Part shown: in pieces, positions 55,158 to 64,000 of the stretch
Numbering within the stretch: position 1 is the first letter of the stretch
Layout of the letters: each line of letters opens with the position of its first letter
Source: Chloroflexi bacterium HGW-Chloroflexi-10
GTDB lineage: Bacteria; Chloroflexota; Anaerolineae; Anaerolineales; Anaerolineaceae
Direction: 5' to 3'
Assembly: GCA_002840755.1 (NCBI GenBank)
Contig: PHBZ01000010.1
Location: forward strand, 97,617 to 161,616
Length of the DNA: 64,000 nucleotides
Notes under the pieces: model-generated
What the model saw: the letters and a program-made list of their open reading frames with translations, nothing else
What the model was told of the DNA's origin: nothing
Database searches by the model: none
Position numbers and translations under genes: made by a program

Positions 55158-56609
55158 CTAGTTATTCGCGTTATATTCTTCTTGAGCTTTTTGTAATTCA
55201 GATGCGATATCCAGTGTGGGGTCTTCTTTGATCAGCTTATAAATCGTATTCATGATCAATGGTGCAGCTTCGGCAGGTCGGGATAATGAACCAGCCCAAT
55301 TGGTGCATACACTGGAATTGATTGCAATAGCTGCTTGCTGATAGAAGGGGGTCTGCATTGCGGGATCAGCTTGAGCGGATTTCAAAGTCGGGAATCCAGC
55401 ACCAGGTCCAACAACGAACTCAATGTGTCGAGCTGTATCAGCCATGATCCAATTAATATAATCATAAGCGGCATCAACGTTCTTAGCACCAGTGGGAATA
55501 CCAAAACCTTGGATATCCTGGTTACAACCTGGGGTATTGCCTTCAGGAGCAAACATTGGGCGCATGATTACATCACCGGCTGCAATGGCATCCAGCATAT
55601 CATTCTCATTACCTTTTTCATATTTAGTGCCATCCGGAGCGGTCAAAGGATTGATGTAACGATATCCGAATAAACCGGTTGGAATAGCGCCAGCTGAGGA
55701 ATCCTTGAAAGAATCTTCTTCTACAAAACCGCCTGCAAAGACTGTCTCAGGTTGGTATCCCTTCGCAACGGTATCACGCAAGAAAGTAATTGCTTCAACA
55801 TTCTCAGGTGTATTCAACAGCATATTGCCTTGGCCATCATCATATTTTCCACCAAATGATGATATGAGAGCAAAGACCATACGGCCAGCTCCGGATCCAT
55901 CATAAGCTGTAGAACCGAAATACGTCCAGGCAAATTTTCCTTCAGCTTTCAAACGTTCTGCTTCTACCAGGAATTGTTCGGGGGTTGTCGGGTATCCATC
56001 CGGGTAAGCATCGGCCCAAACATAGGTCAGGGCAGGTCGTTCAGCTGTGGGGATACAATACAAACCACCATCCGGACCAGTACAGGTAAGAACCGCACCG
56101 GGATCCAAATCGGCAAACCAGGATTGTGCTTTTGCCCATTCAGTCAGGTCTTGTAAAGCGCCATTATTGACATAGGTAATGGTTTGTTGCCCACCTAATT
56201 CAACCATATCCGGAACATCACCACCGGCGATAACAGCGGCGACTAATTCAGCAGTCATTTTATCCCAGGCCTTAGGAACATTCACCCAATTCCATTTTCC
56301 AGTAAACTCAGCATTGAATTCAGGAATGGTTTTCTTTAAGTACGCATTGCCCACGCGTTCATCACTGGCTGGATCTTCATTTTTTTCGTCGTATTGAAAC
56401 CAGGTAATAAAATCCTGAACTTCCATAACAGCTTCTGTCGGAGCTGGTGCGGCGGTAGGCTCTTCCACTACTGGTTGTTCACTAGCTGCTGTTGGTTCCG
56501 AGGCTACTGGAGCATCAGGGGTGGCGGCGGGAGCTGTACAGGCTACTAATGAGGCTGTAAAGATTACTAAGATCAGCGCGATCATCAATCTTCTTGTCTT
56601 GCTTTTCAT
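55158..56609 (-). CDS. Extracellular solute-binding lipoprotein of the ABC transporter (family 1)
   Basis: A 483-residue lipoprotein. The signal peptide is KSKTRRLMIALILVIFTA, with lipobox SLVAC, then a Pro/Thr/Ala/Glu linker of about 45 residues that lifts the domain from the membrane. The mature part is a family 1 sugar-binding protein (MVELGGQQTITYVNNGAL, then GIPTGAKNVDAAYDYINWIM). AAGGAG lies 6 bases before the ATG. It is the first gene of the transporter operon; a TATAAT-like -10 on the minus strand lies about 70 bases upstream with a poor -35. The ligand cannot be told from the sequence. Confidence 0.94.
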   Translation of the reverse strand: MKSKTRRLMIALILVIFTASLVACTAPAATPDAPVASEPTAASEQPVVEEPTAAPAPTEAVMEVQDFITWFQYDEKNEDPASDERVGNAYLKKTIPEFNAEFTGKWNWVNVPKAWDKMTAELVAAVIAGGDVPDMVELGGQQTITYVNNGALQDLTEWAKAQSWFADLDPGAVLTCTGPDGGLYCIPTAERPALTYVWADAYPDGYPTTPEQFLVEAERLKAEGKFAWTYFGSTAYDGSGAGRMVFALISSFGGKYDDGQGNMLLNTPENVEAITFLRDTVAKGYQPETVFAGGFVEEDSFKDSSAGAIPTGLFGYRYINPLTAPDGTKYEKGNENDMLDAIAAGDVIMRPMFAPEGNTPGCNQDIQGFGIPTGAKNVDAAYDYINWIMADTARHIEFVVGPGAGFPTLKSAQADPAMQTPFYQQAAIAINSSVCTNWAGSLSRPAEAAPLIMNTIYKLIKEDPTLDIASELQKAQEEYNANN

Positions 56610-57310
56610 TCTTATCTCCTTATAACAACATACTTGGATAGGGTACATTTAAAATCCAATCACTTTCCTGAATTTCTTTTATTATAGTCAGTCACCTCCT
56701 TGAATAAATAATTTGCGATTCATCCAATTTTAGTTACCAATAATATATTGAAAAATTCCAATATGGATAATGATTAAGTGTCTATATTTGGATCCTGAAA
56801 AACGATAGTGGGAAAAGAAGAATTGTGTGACCGAGCTTTATAGTAGCGGATTTACTGTACAGATTACAAATGTTAGAAAAAAAATCAGGAATGACCAATA
56901 CCATTCCCGACAGATAAATTATTTTTGTTTACTTTGAATTTAAAATTTCGTGTTCCTGGGACTAGAGCATGTATTTGCATTACAATAGACTCCCGATCAA
57001 TTTAACTAAAACATCTAAATTGGCTGAAAAGAAACCAAGAAAGTTACAACAACTTTGGAAAATAACAATGATTGAATTCAAAGGAGTGTTTATTTAGAGT
57101 AAAAATATAATAGCAAATCCAGAACTAATTGTCAAGTACCGCTAAACAATTTTAAGTATAAGAGAAATAATTCGACATTTATAACAATTTACTTTTACTA
57201 TGGCAAGCCAGAGTGAGCATATATTAATAATCAACAGCCAAACAATTTTAAGCAGAACTCTACAATTAATAATTCAATATCATCTAAAACTATCTAAAAA
57301 TTTAGTATTA
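56610..57310. other. AT-rich divergent intergenic region
   Basis: About 700 bases without a gene, between the binding-protein operon (minus) and the trpB leader (plus). AAACAATTTTAAG occurs twice (57144-57156 and 57240-57252), 96 bases apart. Otherwise I see only A/T runs. Confidence 0.5.
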
Positions 57311-57324
57311 TTAACAATTGTTAA
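57311..57324. promoter_or_regulatory. 14-bp perfect palindrome upstream of the trpB promoter
   Basis: TTAACAATTGTTAA is a perfect palindrome ending 24 bases before the -35 box. It could bind an activator or be chance in AT-rich DNA. Confidence 0.3.
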
Positions 57325-57347
57325 CACATCATTACGAAATTAAGGGA

Positions 57348-57375
57348 TTGACAACCAAAATAAAATCCTTATAAT
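57348..57375 (+). promoter_or_regulatory. Sigma-70-type promoter of the T-box/trpB transcript
   Basis: Consensus TTGACA (57348-57353) and TATAAT (57370-57375) with a 16-base spacer, about 30 bases before the T-box leader. Confidence 0.8.
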
Positions 57376-57402
57376 CCATAACAACAATAAAAAATTTAAA
57401 AA

Positions 57403-57710
57403 CGATGAAGAGGACGAGTATTTAACACTTTGGCGGTACAGAGAGCAATAATTGGTGAAATATTGCCCGTACAGTGTTACTGAATGGACCTCAGAGTTGC
57501 AGGGTGAACGCTAAGAAGCCAGTAGCCTGCGCCGGAACGCCACCGTTATCAGGGTTATGGATATCGCGTTTTTTCGCCGTATTCAATAAAGTGAGGCTGG
57601 CCTTTTTCTTTCTCTGGGTTTCATCAGAGAATTTTTTGTTAAAAAGGGCGCCCTAACAGAGGTGGCACCACGGACCCAGAGTTCGTCCTCAGACGAGCAC
57701 TGGTTTTTTT
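57403..57710 (+). ncRNA. T-box riboswitch, tryptophan-specific, with leader terminator
   Basis: The leader shows the T-box order. Stem I base is AGGACGAGTA (57411-57420), the AG bulge is CAGAGAGC, and the apical loop is TTGGTGAAA. The specifier loop TGAATGGACC carries codon TGG (57485-57487). Further on come CCACCGTTATC and AATAAAGTGAGG, and the T-box AGAGGTGGCACC (57658-57669). The T-box bulge UGGC pairs with a tRNA end GCCA, which needs discriminator G73, as in bacterial tRNA-Trp. A 12-bp terminator stem (57676-57703) followed by seven Ts overlaps the antiterminator position. Uncharged tRNA-Trp would allow read-through into trpB. Confidence 0.92.
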
Positions 57711-57775
57711 ATTTAAAAGCGAGCGCTCGAAGTATTATTTTATTCACCCTATTATTCTTTTTTTGGAGGACTTAA

Positions 57776-59155
57776 ATGACTGAACAAACTCGCTTCTCAT
57801 TGAGTGAAAATGACATACCTCGTTTTTATTATAATATCGCCGCCGATAGCCCCGTTGAACCGACCCCGGTGCTCAACCCACAGACCAAAGAACCGGTCAC
57901 CCCGGACTTTTTGGGCGCCATCTTCCCCATGCCTATCATAGAGCAGGAAATCAGCACCGAGCGTTATATCGAAATTCCGGAAGAAGTTCGCGAAATCTAC
58001 AAATTATGGCGGCCAACCCCCCTTATCCGCGCCCGTCGTCTGGAAAAAGCGCTGGGAACCCCTGCCCATATATATTTCAAGTACGAAGGCGTTTCCCCTT
58101 CCGGCAGTCATAAATCCAACACCGCTGTCGCTCAAGCGTATTACAACAAAATAGCCGGCACCAAGGCTATCACCACAGAAACTGGCGCCGGGCAATGGGG
58201 ATCTGCTCTCGGTATGGCATGCAAATTCTTTGACATGGATTTGGAAGTATACATGGTTAAGGTGTCTTATGACCAAAAACCTTACCGCCGTTATCTCATG
58301 GAAACCTTTGGTGCTGAGGTATTTGCCAGCCCCAGTAATCGCACACATGCCGGCAGAGCTATTCTTGAAAACGAACCCAACAGTCCCGGCTCGCTCGGAA
58401 TTGCTATTTCCGAAGCCGTTGAAATGGCTGCTATTTCCAATGGAGTCAAAAAATATAGTTTAGGATCCGTTTTAAACCACGTACTTCTCCATCAAAGTAT
58501 CATCGGAGAAGAAGCAATCAAACAAATGGACATGGCCGATGAATATCCGGATGTTGTGATTGGCTGTGTGGGTGGCGGATCTAATTTTTCTGGTATTGCC
58601 TTTCCTTTCTTGCGGGAAAAAATTCGCAATGGAAGGTCCACACGGTTCCTGGCTGTGGAACCCAAGGCCGCTCCGTCTCTCACCCGCGGTGTTTATGATT
58701 TTGATTATGGCGATACAGCTCAAATGGCACCTATCGTAAAAATGTACACCCTGGGACATGATTTTATGCCGTCTGCAATTCATGCTGGTGGTCTGCGCTA
58801 CCATGGTATGGCGCCACAACTCAGCGCACTTTATAATGCCGGTTTGATTGAAGGTGTCGCACTGGACCAATTGGAAGTATTTGAAGCAGCCACCTTATTC
58901 GCACATACCGAAGGTATTCTTCCCGCACCTGAATCATCACATGCCATCCGGGCTGCGATAGACGAGGCTATCGATGCAAAAAATAAAGAGGAAAAACGCG
59001 TTATACTCTTTAATCTTTCAGGGCATGGTCACTTTGACCTTTCTTCCTACAACGCTTATAACAAAGGTGAATTAAGAGACTACAGTTATCCTGAAGAAGC
59101 GTTGGTTAATATCTCAACGCGGTTGCCCGAAGTCAAGATGGGACTGACTGCCTGA
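57776..59155 (+). CDS. trpB: Tryptophan synthase beta chain, TrpB2 type
   Basis: A 459-residue PLP enzyme, longer than classic TrpB (about 400). The Lys that binds PLP is in [14 protein letters not shown], and the phosphate-binding loop is [13 protein letters not shown]. It condenses indole with serine. The TrpB2 family is often encoded away from trpA, as here, and may salvage indole. Regulation by the Trp T-box just upstream supports a real role in tryptophan supply and argues against another PLP function. GGAGG lies 5 bases before the ATG. Confidence 0.94.
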   Translation: MTEQTRFSLSENDIPRFYYNIAADSPVEPTPVLNPQTKEPVTPDFLGAIFPMPIIEQEISTERYIEIPEEVREIYKLWRPTPLIRARRLEKALGTPAHIYFKYEGVSPSGSHKSNTAVAQAYYNKIAGTKAITTETGAGQWGSALGMACKFFDMDLEVYMVKVSYDQKPYRRYLMETFGAEVFASPSNRTHAGRAILENEPNSPGSLGIAISEAVEMAAISNGVKKYSLGSVLNHVLLHQSIIGEEAIKQMDMADEYPDVVIGCVGGGSNFSGIAFPFLREKIRNGRSTRFLAVEPKAAPSLTRGVYDFDYGDTAQMAPIVKMYTLGHDFMPSAIHAGGLRYHGMAPQLSALYNAGLIEGVALDQLEVFEAATLFAHTEGILPAPESSHAIRAAIDEAIDAKNKEEKRVILFNLSGHGHFDLSSYNAYNKGELRDYSYPEEALVNISTRLPEVKMGLTA

Positions 59156-59184
59156 AAACTCTTCTCCTTCAATTCTGTTTCAAG

Positions 59185-59216
59185 AAAAACCCCGGCCTTA
59201 TTCAACCGGGGTTTTT
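59185..59216. terminator. Bidirectional intrinsic terminator
   Basis: AAAAACCCCGG and CCGGGGTTTTT form an 11-bp stem with a 10-base loop, with A and T tracts on either side. It lies between the convergent trpB and sensor kinase genes and can end both transcripts. Confidence 0.9.
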
Positions 59217-59220
59217 CGTT

Positions 59221-62200
59221 TTATCCTGCAATCGGTACAGTGATATGGAAAATTGTCCCTTTGCGAAACTCACTCTCAAACCATATCTTACCACCCTGCA
59301 TTTCTACCAGACTGCGTGTAATATTTAAACCCAGACCTGTACCGGGTACTTCACGGGTTTTGGGGTCTTCCGACCGGAAAAACTTCTGAAATATCTTCTT
59401 TTGATCCTCAGGTGTTATCCCAATTCCGGTATCGCTAACCCATAAATGCACAACCTGGGCTGCTCCTTCAGTATCCCACTGATTAGCAGCTACTTCAGCG
59501 GCGACTGTTATCGCTCCACCTGCCTCGGTATATTTATGCGCGTTGCTTACCAGATTCACCACTACCTGAGATAAGCGGGTGGTATCTGCCCATACTTGTG
59601 GTAAATCTTTATCCAGTTCAATAATCAGACTTTGTTGTTTATCTTCAATCTGACGTTTCGTGGAACGAACAGCTTCTTCCACAATCTCAATGATTTTTAC
59701 CGCGCGAAAATCCAACCTTAATCGGCCTGCCTCAATCTTGGAAAGATCGTTCAAGTCAGATACCAGCGTATTCATACGATCAATATTGGAGCGTATTGTA
59801 CCCAAAAAACCAGCTTGTGCTTCATTTACTGCACCAACAGCTCCAGCAGCCAGTAATTCGGTATATCCTTTAATCGAGGTCATCGGGTTTTTTAACTCGT
59901 GTGCTACAAAAGAGACAAACTCACTTTTGGCCACATTCGCAGATTGTACCTCCGCATACAATTGGCCGTTAACCAGGGCAATGGAGGCATGATCACTTAA
60001 CCGCATAAGGAAGTTCATTTCATTTTCATTTAATAGATTGTCCTGCGTGCTTTCCAGGAGTAACAATGCAATCGCGTCTTGTTCCCGCAATACCGGGATA
60101 ATGATTTGGGATCTCGTCTGAGCAGCAATTCCGGTTTGCCCTGGTTTGAGTATCGTTTGTAATGGCTGTCCGTTGACCAATACAGAATCTATCCCATAAA
60201 AAGTTGCCGGTAATAAGGTTTTTTGATAAGTTTCCAATTGTTCGGGCTGGTATCCTTCACTCTCCACAATACGGATTCCCTCCGCCTGCACCAATCCGAT
60301 TAACCCTGCTTGCGCATTGGATTGACGTAAAGCCCAGGTTAGCGTTATCCGCATGGCGCGCTGCAAATCCAGACTTGTATTCAGCTCACGGTCAATGCGC
60401 TGCATAACCGATAATTCTTCCACACGATCGGCCAATGCTTGATCAGTGCGGGTATATAAATTCGCATTTTCCAATGCCACAGACGCTTGTGCTGCAAAAG
60501 CAGAAAGGATATCCTGATCGTTTTTAGAAAATGGCAGACCATCCAAACGATTGAGTACTTCAATTACACCTAAAATCTCGTTCTTGACAATAAGCGGAAC
60601 AACCAGCAGGGAGCGCGTCTGAAAACCGGTTTGCTCATCCGTTTTTGAAAACCAATCCGGCGTATCCGCAACATTATTGACAATTTGTGGCTGGCGCGTA
60701 TCAACAGCTTTTCCAACAACGCCTGTACCTGGTGCCAGGCGTTTATTAAGTAAATCTTCTGCAACCGGTCCTAGAGCTACTCTAAAAACCAATTCTTGTG
60801 TATCTTCATCCACCATTAACAACGATCCGGCTTCGCAATTTAGAATTTCTACTGAGTTTCGTAAAACATTTTCCAAAAGCGGCGCCAATGCCAGAGTGGA
60901 AGTAAGTTGCCTGGTTAATTCATTCAGGGTGGTCAATTGTCTGGCTCGCCGTTCGGTCTCTTGTAATAACCGCGCTTTAACAATCGCTCCAGCAGCTTGA
61001 TCAGAAATGGCTTGCATTAAATTCATTTGTTCTGAAGAGAAAACCTGATTGGATACCCGGCTCGCCAGAACGATCACGCCAATGGTCTCCGCACCAGTAT
61101 TTAACGGCACCAACATAATCGCGCCGATTTGATCTCGTAACATTATCGTATTATTTTCCAGACAAACCTGTTTGTAATCAGTCGCCCGCATCGGCCGGCG
61201 GCTAGTCACTACCATTTCTTCTAAAGTTGTTCCACTGGGAAGCGCTTTCTTCTCATTTTCAAAAATACGCTCCTGCTTCTCAACACAAAACACCTGAATC
61301 AACCGCTGAGTATTCATATCCCTTAAAATAATATAAAAATCATCGGTTGGAATGATTTGTGTCGTTTGAGCATAAATCAATTCATAAATATCATCCAGTG
61401 CGATAGTATAGTTAACACCTTGGGCAACGCGGGTTAGCACATTCATTTCGTTAACGCGCCGTTCCAAATTACCGATAACTTGAGATCGTTCAATCGCCAG
61501 GGAAGCCTGATCGGCCAATGAATCCAGATAGTTTAATTCCCGCCCAGTATAGGGTTCACCAGAATACCTGTCGGATAATCCCAGCCAACCTAAAAGCTGC
61601 TGCTGACCTTGCAATGGAATAAATAACCTTACCCCTAATAAAGCTAAACGATCCCTGTCTGGTTCCAACATAGGTGGAAAACCTTCTGTGAGAGAAATAT
61701 ATTGCGGGGCCGTTTCATTTTCCAGAAACCGAACCAAGGCAGAATTTTTAGAAAATCGGAAATCACTTGTGCGTCTTGGGCCACTCTTAAATGCCAGATA
61801 AGTTTCACTGAGAGCATCATAGAGAAATATATGTAGCCACTCCGGTTGAACAGTTTCCTGAATATCTTTTTGTAGTAATTTTATGATTTCTTCTAAGTTT
61901 ACAATGGAGGTTAAATCACCACTGAACGTATTTAAACGCCGCTGAATTCCTTGTTCACCACGAAAAAATATCAAATCAATCGATTTTTCCAGCCATTCTT
62001 TGATTGGATTAAAAGCCAGGGAAAATAAAAATATAATAGCGCCCAATAACAATGGATTCTGCAAATTGAAGCGACCCTGAAAGATGACCCCAAGACCTGC
62101 GACAAACAAAGCGTATCCAACAGAAACAAGAATGGCTAACAATCCAAACTGTACTGTCCGGCTAGCTACATACGATGTACGCAACATGCGGTAACGTTGG

Positions 62201-63204
62201 CTGGAATACCCTACCATTAACGGAAACAAAATCATCGGCAGCAAATACCATGGGCTGAAAGGCATGGGTAAACCAAACGCACTACCAAAAATCCAAACGC
62301 CAATCGGTCCAAAAGAAGCCAGCCCACCAATGACAAACAAGAGCCCCCGCTGCTTTTCAGTTGGGTTGCGTGACTTGAGCAAACCGGGTCCCGCAATCAA
62401 GATCGAAAAAATATAAACAAAACCGGTGAATAAGAATACCCAACGGGATAAATCAGTGATCATAAAAGGTTGATCAGAATTACGATTTAAGCTCAACAAA
62501 CTTACCAAAAAAACCAATATACTTACCAGATATCCGCCAATAATTATGGTGCGCGAATGGTCCTTTTGCCAACGGGTCAACCTTAACATCAATTGCAACA
62601 GTGTGGCAGCCGAAAGTGCCAATGCGCCTAACCATACCCAAAACAATTGATGTGTGGAAAACAGATCAAAAATCAAACTTAGCACTAAAACCATCGAGGT
62701 AGAAAAGAGCGGAAAAGATAAATCCCCATTGCCCATTCGCTGAATCCAATAACTCCACAGTCCCATAATAAAAAATGCCCAGGCTACCAGATAGGGGAAA
62801 TAAAAATAAACCAGCCGATCAATGATGGAAAGGTTTTCTGCGAAGATTTGTATGGTTTCCGCGGGCAGTTCCCCCTGCCGAACGGTTACTGTCATACTGT
62901 CACCCACCTGAATGGTTTTTAAAATGCTTACCAAATCATGCTGTGATGCAACTTCTTGTTGGTTAATTTCTTGTAGAACCACTTTATCAAATGGATTCAG
63001 ATGGGAAAAAGCCTGGCTTGCTGTACTCCGCATAACCACATTAGGGCTGATCAACATATTCGGCTCAAGATAGCGCCCCCAAAAAGGAAGCCGCTGCCAT
63101 TCCACAGCTATAACCAATGTATAAGCAAGGATGGCAAATGCCAGGATAATATACCCCAAAACTACAGCGTCCCAATTAAGGTTTCCATTTTTTCTTGGTT
63201 GCAT
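59221..63204 (-). CDS. Multi-GAF membrane sensor histidine kinase
   Basis: A 1327-residue kinase. One N-terminal membrane segment is followed by a PDZ-like extracytoplasmic stretch (about 45-115), then seven or eight membrane segments to about residue 400. Four GAF domains follow, each introduced by a helix of the LTRVAQGVNYT, LNELTRQLTST or MQRIDRELNTS type. The C-terminal kinase has H-box FVAHELKNPMTSIKGY, N-box NLVSNAHKYTEAG, and DTGIGI and GTGLGLNI ATP-lid motifs. No receiver domain and no response-regulator gene is adjacent. It starts 11 bases after the NusG-like gene, so the two are co-transcribed. Confidence 0.94.
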   Translation of the reverse strand: MQPRKNGNLNWDAVVLGYIILAFAILAYTLVIAVEWQRLPFWGRYLEPNMLISPNVVMRSTASQAFSHLNPFDKVVLQEINQQEVASQHDLVSILKTIQVGDSMTVTVRQGELPAETIQIFAENLSIIDRLVYFYFPYLVAWAFFIMGLWSYWIQRMGNGDLSFPLFSTSMVLVLSLIFDLFSTHQLFWVWLGALALSAATLLQLMLRLTRWQKDHSRTIIIGGYLVSILVFLVSLLSLNRNSDQPFMITDLSRWVFLFTGFVYIFSILIAGPGLLKSRNPTEKQRGLLFVIGGLASFGPIGVWIFGSAFGLPMPFSPWYLLPMILFPLMVGYSSQRYRMLRTSYVASRTVQFGLLAILVSVGYALFVAGLGVIFQGRFNLQNPLLLGAIIFLFSLAFNPIKEWLEKSIDLIFFRGEQGIQRRLNTFSGDLTSIVNLEEIIKLLQKDIQETVQPEWLHIFLYDALSETYLAFKSGPRRTSDFRFSKNSALVRFLENETAPQYISLTEGFPPMLEPDRDRLALLGVRLFIPLQGQQQLLGWLGLSDRYSGEPYTGRELNYLDSLADQASLAIERSQVIGNLERRVNEMNVLTRVAQGVNYTIALDDIYELIYAQTTQIIPTDDFYIILRDMNTQRLIQVFCVEKQERIFENEKKALPSGTTLEEMVVTSRRPMRATDYKQVCLENNTIMLRDQIGAIMLVPLNTGAETIGVIVLASRVSNQVFSSEQMNLMQAISDQAAGAIVKARLLQETERRARQLTTLNELTRQLTSTLALAPLLENVLRNSVEILNCEAGSLLMVDEDTQELVFRVALGPVAEDLLNKRLAPGTGVVGKAVDTRQPQIVNNVADTPDWFSKTDEQTGFQTRSLLVVPLIVKNEILGVIEVLNRLDGLPFSKNDQDILSAFAAQASVALENANLYTRTDQALADRVEELSVMQRIDRELNTSLDLQRAMRITLTWALRQSNAQAGLIGLVQAEGIRIVESEGYQPEQLETYQKTLLPATFYGIDSVLVNGQPLQTILKPGQTGIAAQTRSQIIIPVLREQDAIALLLLESTQDNLLNENEMNFLMRLSDHASIALVNGQLYAEVQSANVAKSEFVSFVAHELKNPMTSIKGYTELLAAGAVGAVNEAQAGFLGTIRSNIDRMNTLVSDLNDLSKIEAGRLRLDFRAVKIIEIVEEAVRSTKRQIEDKQQSLIIELDKDLPQVWADTTRLSQVVVNLVSNAHKYTEAGGAITVAAEVAANQWDTEGAAQVVHLWVSDTGIGITPEDQKKIFQKFFRSEDPKTREVPGTGLGLNITRSLVEMQGGKIWFESEFRKGTIFHITVPIAG

Positions 63205-63215
63205 AAAGTTGCCTT

Positions 63216-63737
63216 CTATAATTTCGTGGATTTTTTCTTCTTTTGTATATAACCGACGTTTAATTCAACCGGCACATAATGATCACTAAGCATCTTCAGT
63301 AATACGCGGACGCGTTCAGAACCAGCCAAACGGGTATCGAAGATTGCTTCATAACCTTCAAATGGGCCGTGAGCAATGTTTACCGTATCACCGTGATTCA
63401 AGTCTGTAAACTGCTCACCACCTTTTTCGTTAATCACTTCCAATTTTTGTTTAATGGCAAGAATAAGTGTTTCAGGCACCTTGGAAGGTTCTCCGCCAAA
63501 CGAAATAATCCGCTTGGAATACGGCATCCAATTGAAAATCGAAATACCTACCTCTTCAATATCTACATTAACAAATAAGTAACCAGGAAAATAAGCACGG
63601 ATCTTGCGCGCGCGGGGGTTGACCGGATTCACCCTGATCCGAGGAAAAAACGCTTCAAAACCATGGGACTCAATTTGCTTGAATAATAAATCTTCTTTAT
63701 TGGGGTGGCTGTTTAGTGCGTACCAGTATGAGGCCAT
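63216..63737 (-). CDS. NusG-paralogue transcription factor (NGN-KOW; RfaH/LoaP-like)
   Basis: A 173-residue protein with an NGN domain (WYALNSHPNKEDLLFKQIE, then YFPGYLFVNVD) and a C-terminal KOW segment (HGDTVNIAHGPFEGYEAIF). The length and divergence from core NusG indicate a specialised paralogue that promotes elongation through a particular long operon. Such genes often precede polysaccharide clusters, and another gene starts on the opposite strand at 63968. Alternative: an ordinary NusG, less likely without secE or rplK neighbours. Confidence 0.88.
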   Translation of the reverse strand: MASYWYALNSHPNKEDLLFKQIESHGFEAFFPRIRVNPVNPRARKIRAYFPGYLFVNVDIEEVGISIFNWMPYSKRIISFGGEPSKVPETLILAIKQKLEVINEKGGEQFTDLNHGDTVNIAHGPFEGYEAIFDTRLAGSERVRVLLKMLSDHYVPVELNVGYIQKKKKSTKL

Positions 63738-63967
63738 AAAAAGATTCCCTCCCTCTTTATATTGGCATAGTGGGCAAAAGAAAGAAAAATATGGATCAAA
63801 TCTTGTTTATCAGGATTGGCAGGAACATTCTTCATTAAGATTTATTATACACGATGGAATTTGATCGGTTTTCATCCTACCTTACAAATCCCTTATATCT
63901 ACCAACAGCACATTTCATCAGTGAGCCTTACCTAAAAAAATGGACACCAAGTTAAGGAGAATCTATA

Positions 63968-64000
63968 ATGGAACTTGGAGACCAAAATGAAAACAGAACG
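63968..64000 (+). CDS. Start of an unidentified gene (3' part outside window)
   Basis: An ATG preceded by AAGGAG at about 10 bases opens a frame of 11 codons that runs off the window end (MELGDQNENRT). Too short to identify. A TTGATC/TACAAA pair about 80 bases upstream could be its promoter. Divergent orientation from the NusG paralogue suggests a regulated partner operon. Confidence 0.45.
   Translation, partial: MELGDQNENRT

Noticed and set aside
57474..57656. 60-codon frame in the trpB leader
   Set aside because: It lies entirely inside the T-box RNA and is explained by it.

Overview
The window is about 64 kb of accessory chromosome from an anaerobic or facultative bacterium with moderate GC content. 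The best guess is a Chloroflexota of the Anaerolineae type. The clues are a binding-protein lipoprotein with a long Pro/Thr/Ala/Glu linker after its lipobox cysteine, a long-form tryptophan synthase beta chain (TrpB2), a membrane sensor kinase with four GAF domains, and many paralogous FolM-like SDRs and cupin regulators. This assignment is an inference from gene style; no rRNA, tRNA or other marker gene is present. I see no CRISPR array, insertion sequence, integrase or attachment site.

Layout. (1) 1-24.3 kb is almost entirely minus strand. A run of 17 closely packed or overlapping genes reads from a promoter near 24.2 kb to a hairpin terminator at 2.93-2.97 kb. In transcription order: GH31 glycosidase, dihydropyrimidinase, SsnA-like amidohydrolase, E1alpha/E1beta/E2 of a 2-oxo-acid dehydrogenase, two FolM-like SDRs, a three-subunit molybdenum hydroxylase, a second amidohydrolase, a UroD-like protein, a UbiD decarboxylase, an LLM flavoenzyme, a YgeY-like M20 hydrolase and the YgeW carbamoyltransferase. 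Beyond the terminator lie a MoaD-like/aldehyde:ferredoxin oxidoreductase pair and the end of a second YgeY-like gene. The hyuA-ssnA-xdh-ygeY-ygeW core matches the anaerobic purine/urate catabolic cluster of enterobacteria and gut anaerobes. (2) 24.9-28 kb holds a local XRE-cupin regulator, a second UroD-like gene and a 2-hydroxyacid dehydrogenase, all plus strand. (3) 28.5-44.2 kb, plus strand, is a sugar/amine catabolic run. It contains a second GH31, an enolase-superfamily dehydratase, a class II aldolase, a PfkB kinase, a FucI/AraA-like isomerase, an Fe-alcohol dehydrogenase, a hydroxypyruvate-isomerase-like protein, an aldehyde dehydrogenase, a third FolM-like SDR, two DAO-type oxidases and the two partner subunits of an HcnABC/OoxAB-type dehydrogenase. 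(4) 44.4-56.6 kb, minus strand, is a transporter-linked operon: binding protein, two permeases, a 5'-nucleotidase/cyclodeaminase fusion, an amidohydrolase, an FGGY kinase, a 2-hydroxyacid dehydrogenase, an LsrF-like aldolase, an SDR and a second XRE-cupin regulator. (5) 57.3-64 kb returns to housekeeping and regulatory genes: a stand-alone trpB behind a tryptophan T-box riboswitch, a large sensor kinase, a NusG paralogue and the first codons of another gene.

How it may work together (inference). The two GH31-led units are transcribed away from each other and share a 71-bp promoter/operator block that is 58/71 identical. One regulator, most simply the XRE-cupin gene between them, could therefore control both. 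GH31 enzymes would release a sugar, which the plus-strand kinase/isomerase/aldolase set could process. The minus-strand set would oxidise, deaminate and open a nitrogen heterocycle, ending in carbamoyl transfer by YgeW. The transporter operon adds nucleotidase and cyclodeaminase functions that also fit purine or nucleoside breakdown. A glycosylated or nucleoside-like N-heterocycle is the hypothesis that joins the pieces best, but no substrate can be read from the sequence. Missing from the window: an E3 subunit, an ABC ATPase, UbiX, a corrinoid protein, carbamate kinase, the diaminopropionate lyase YgeX, and a response regulator for the kinase.
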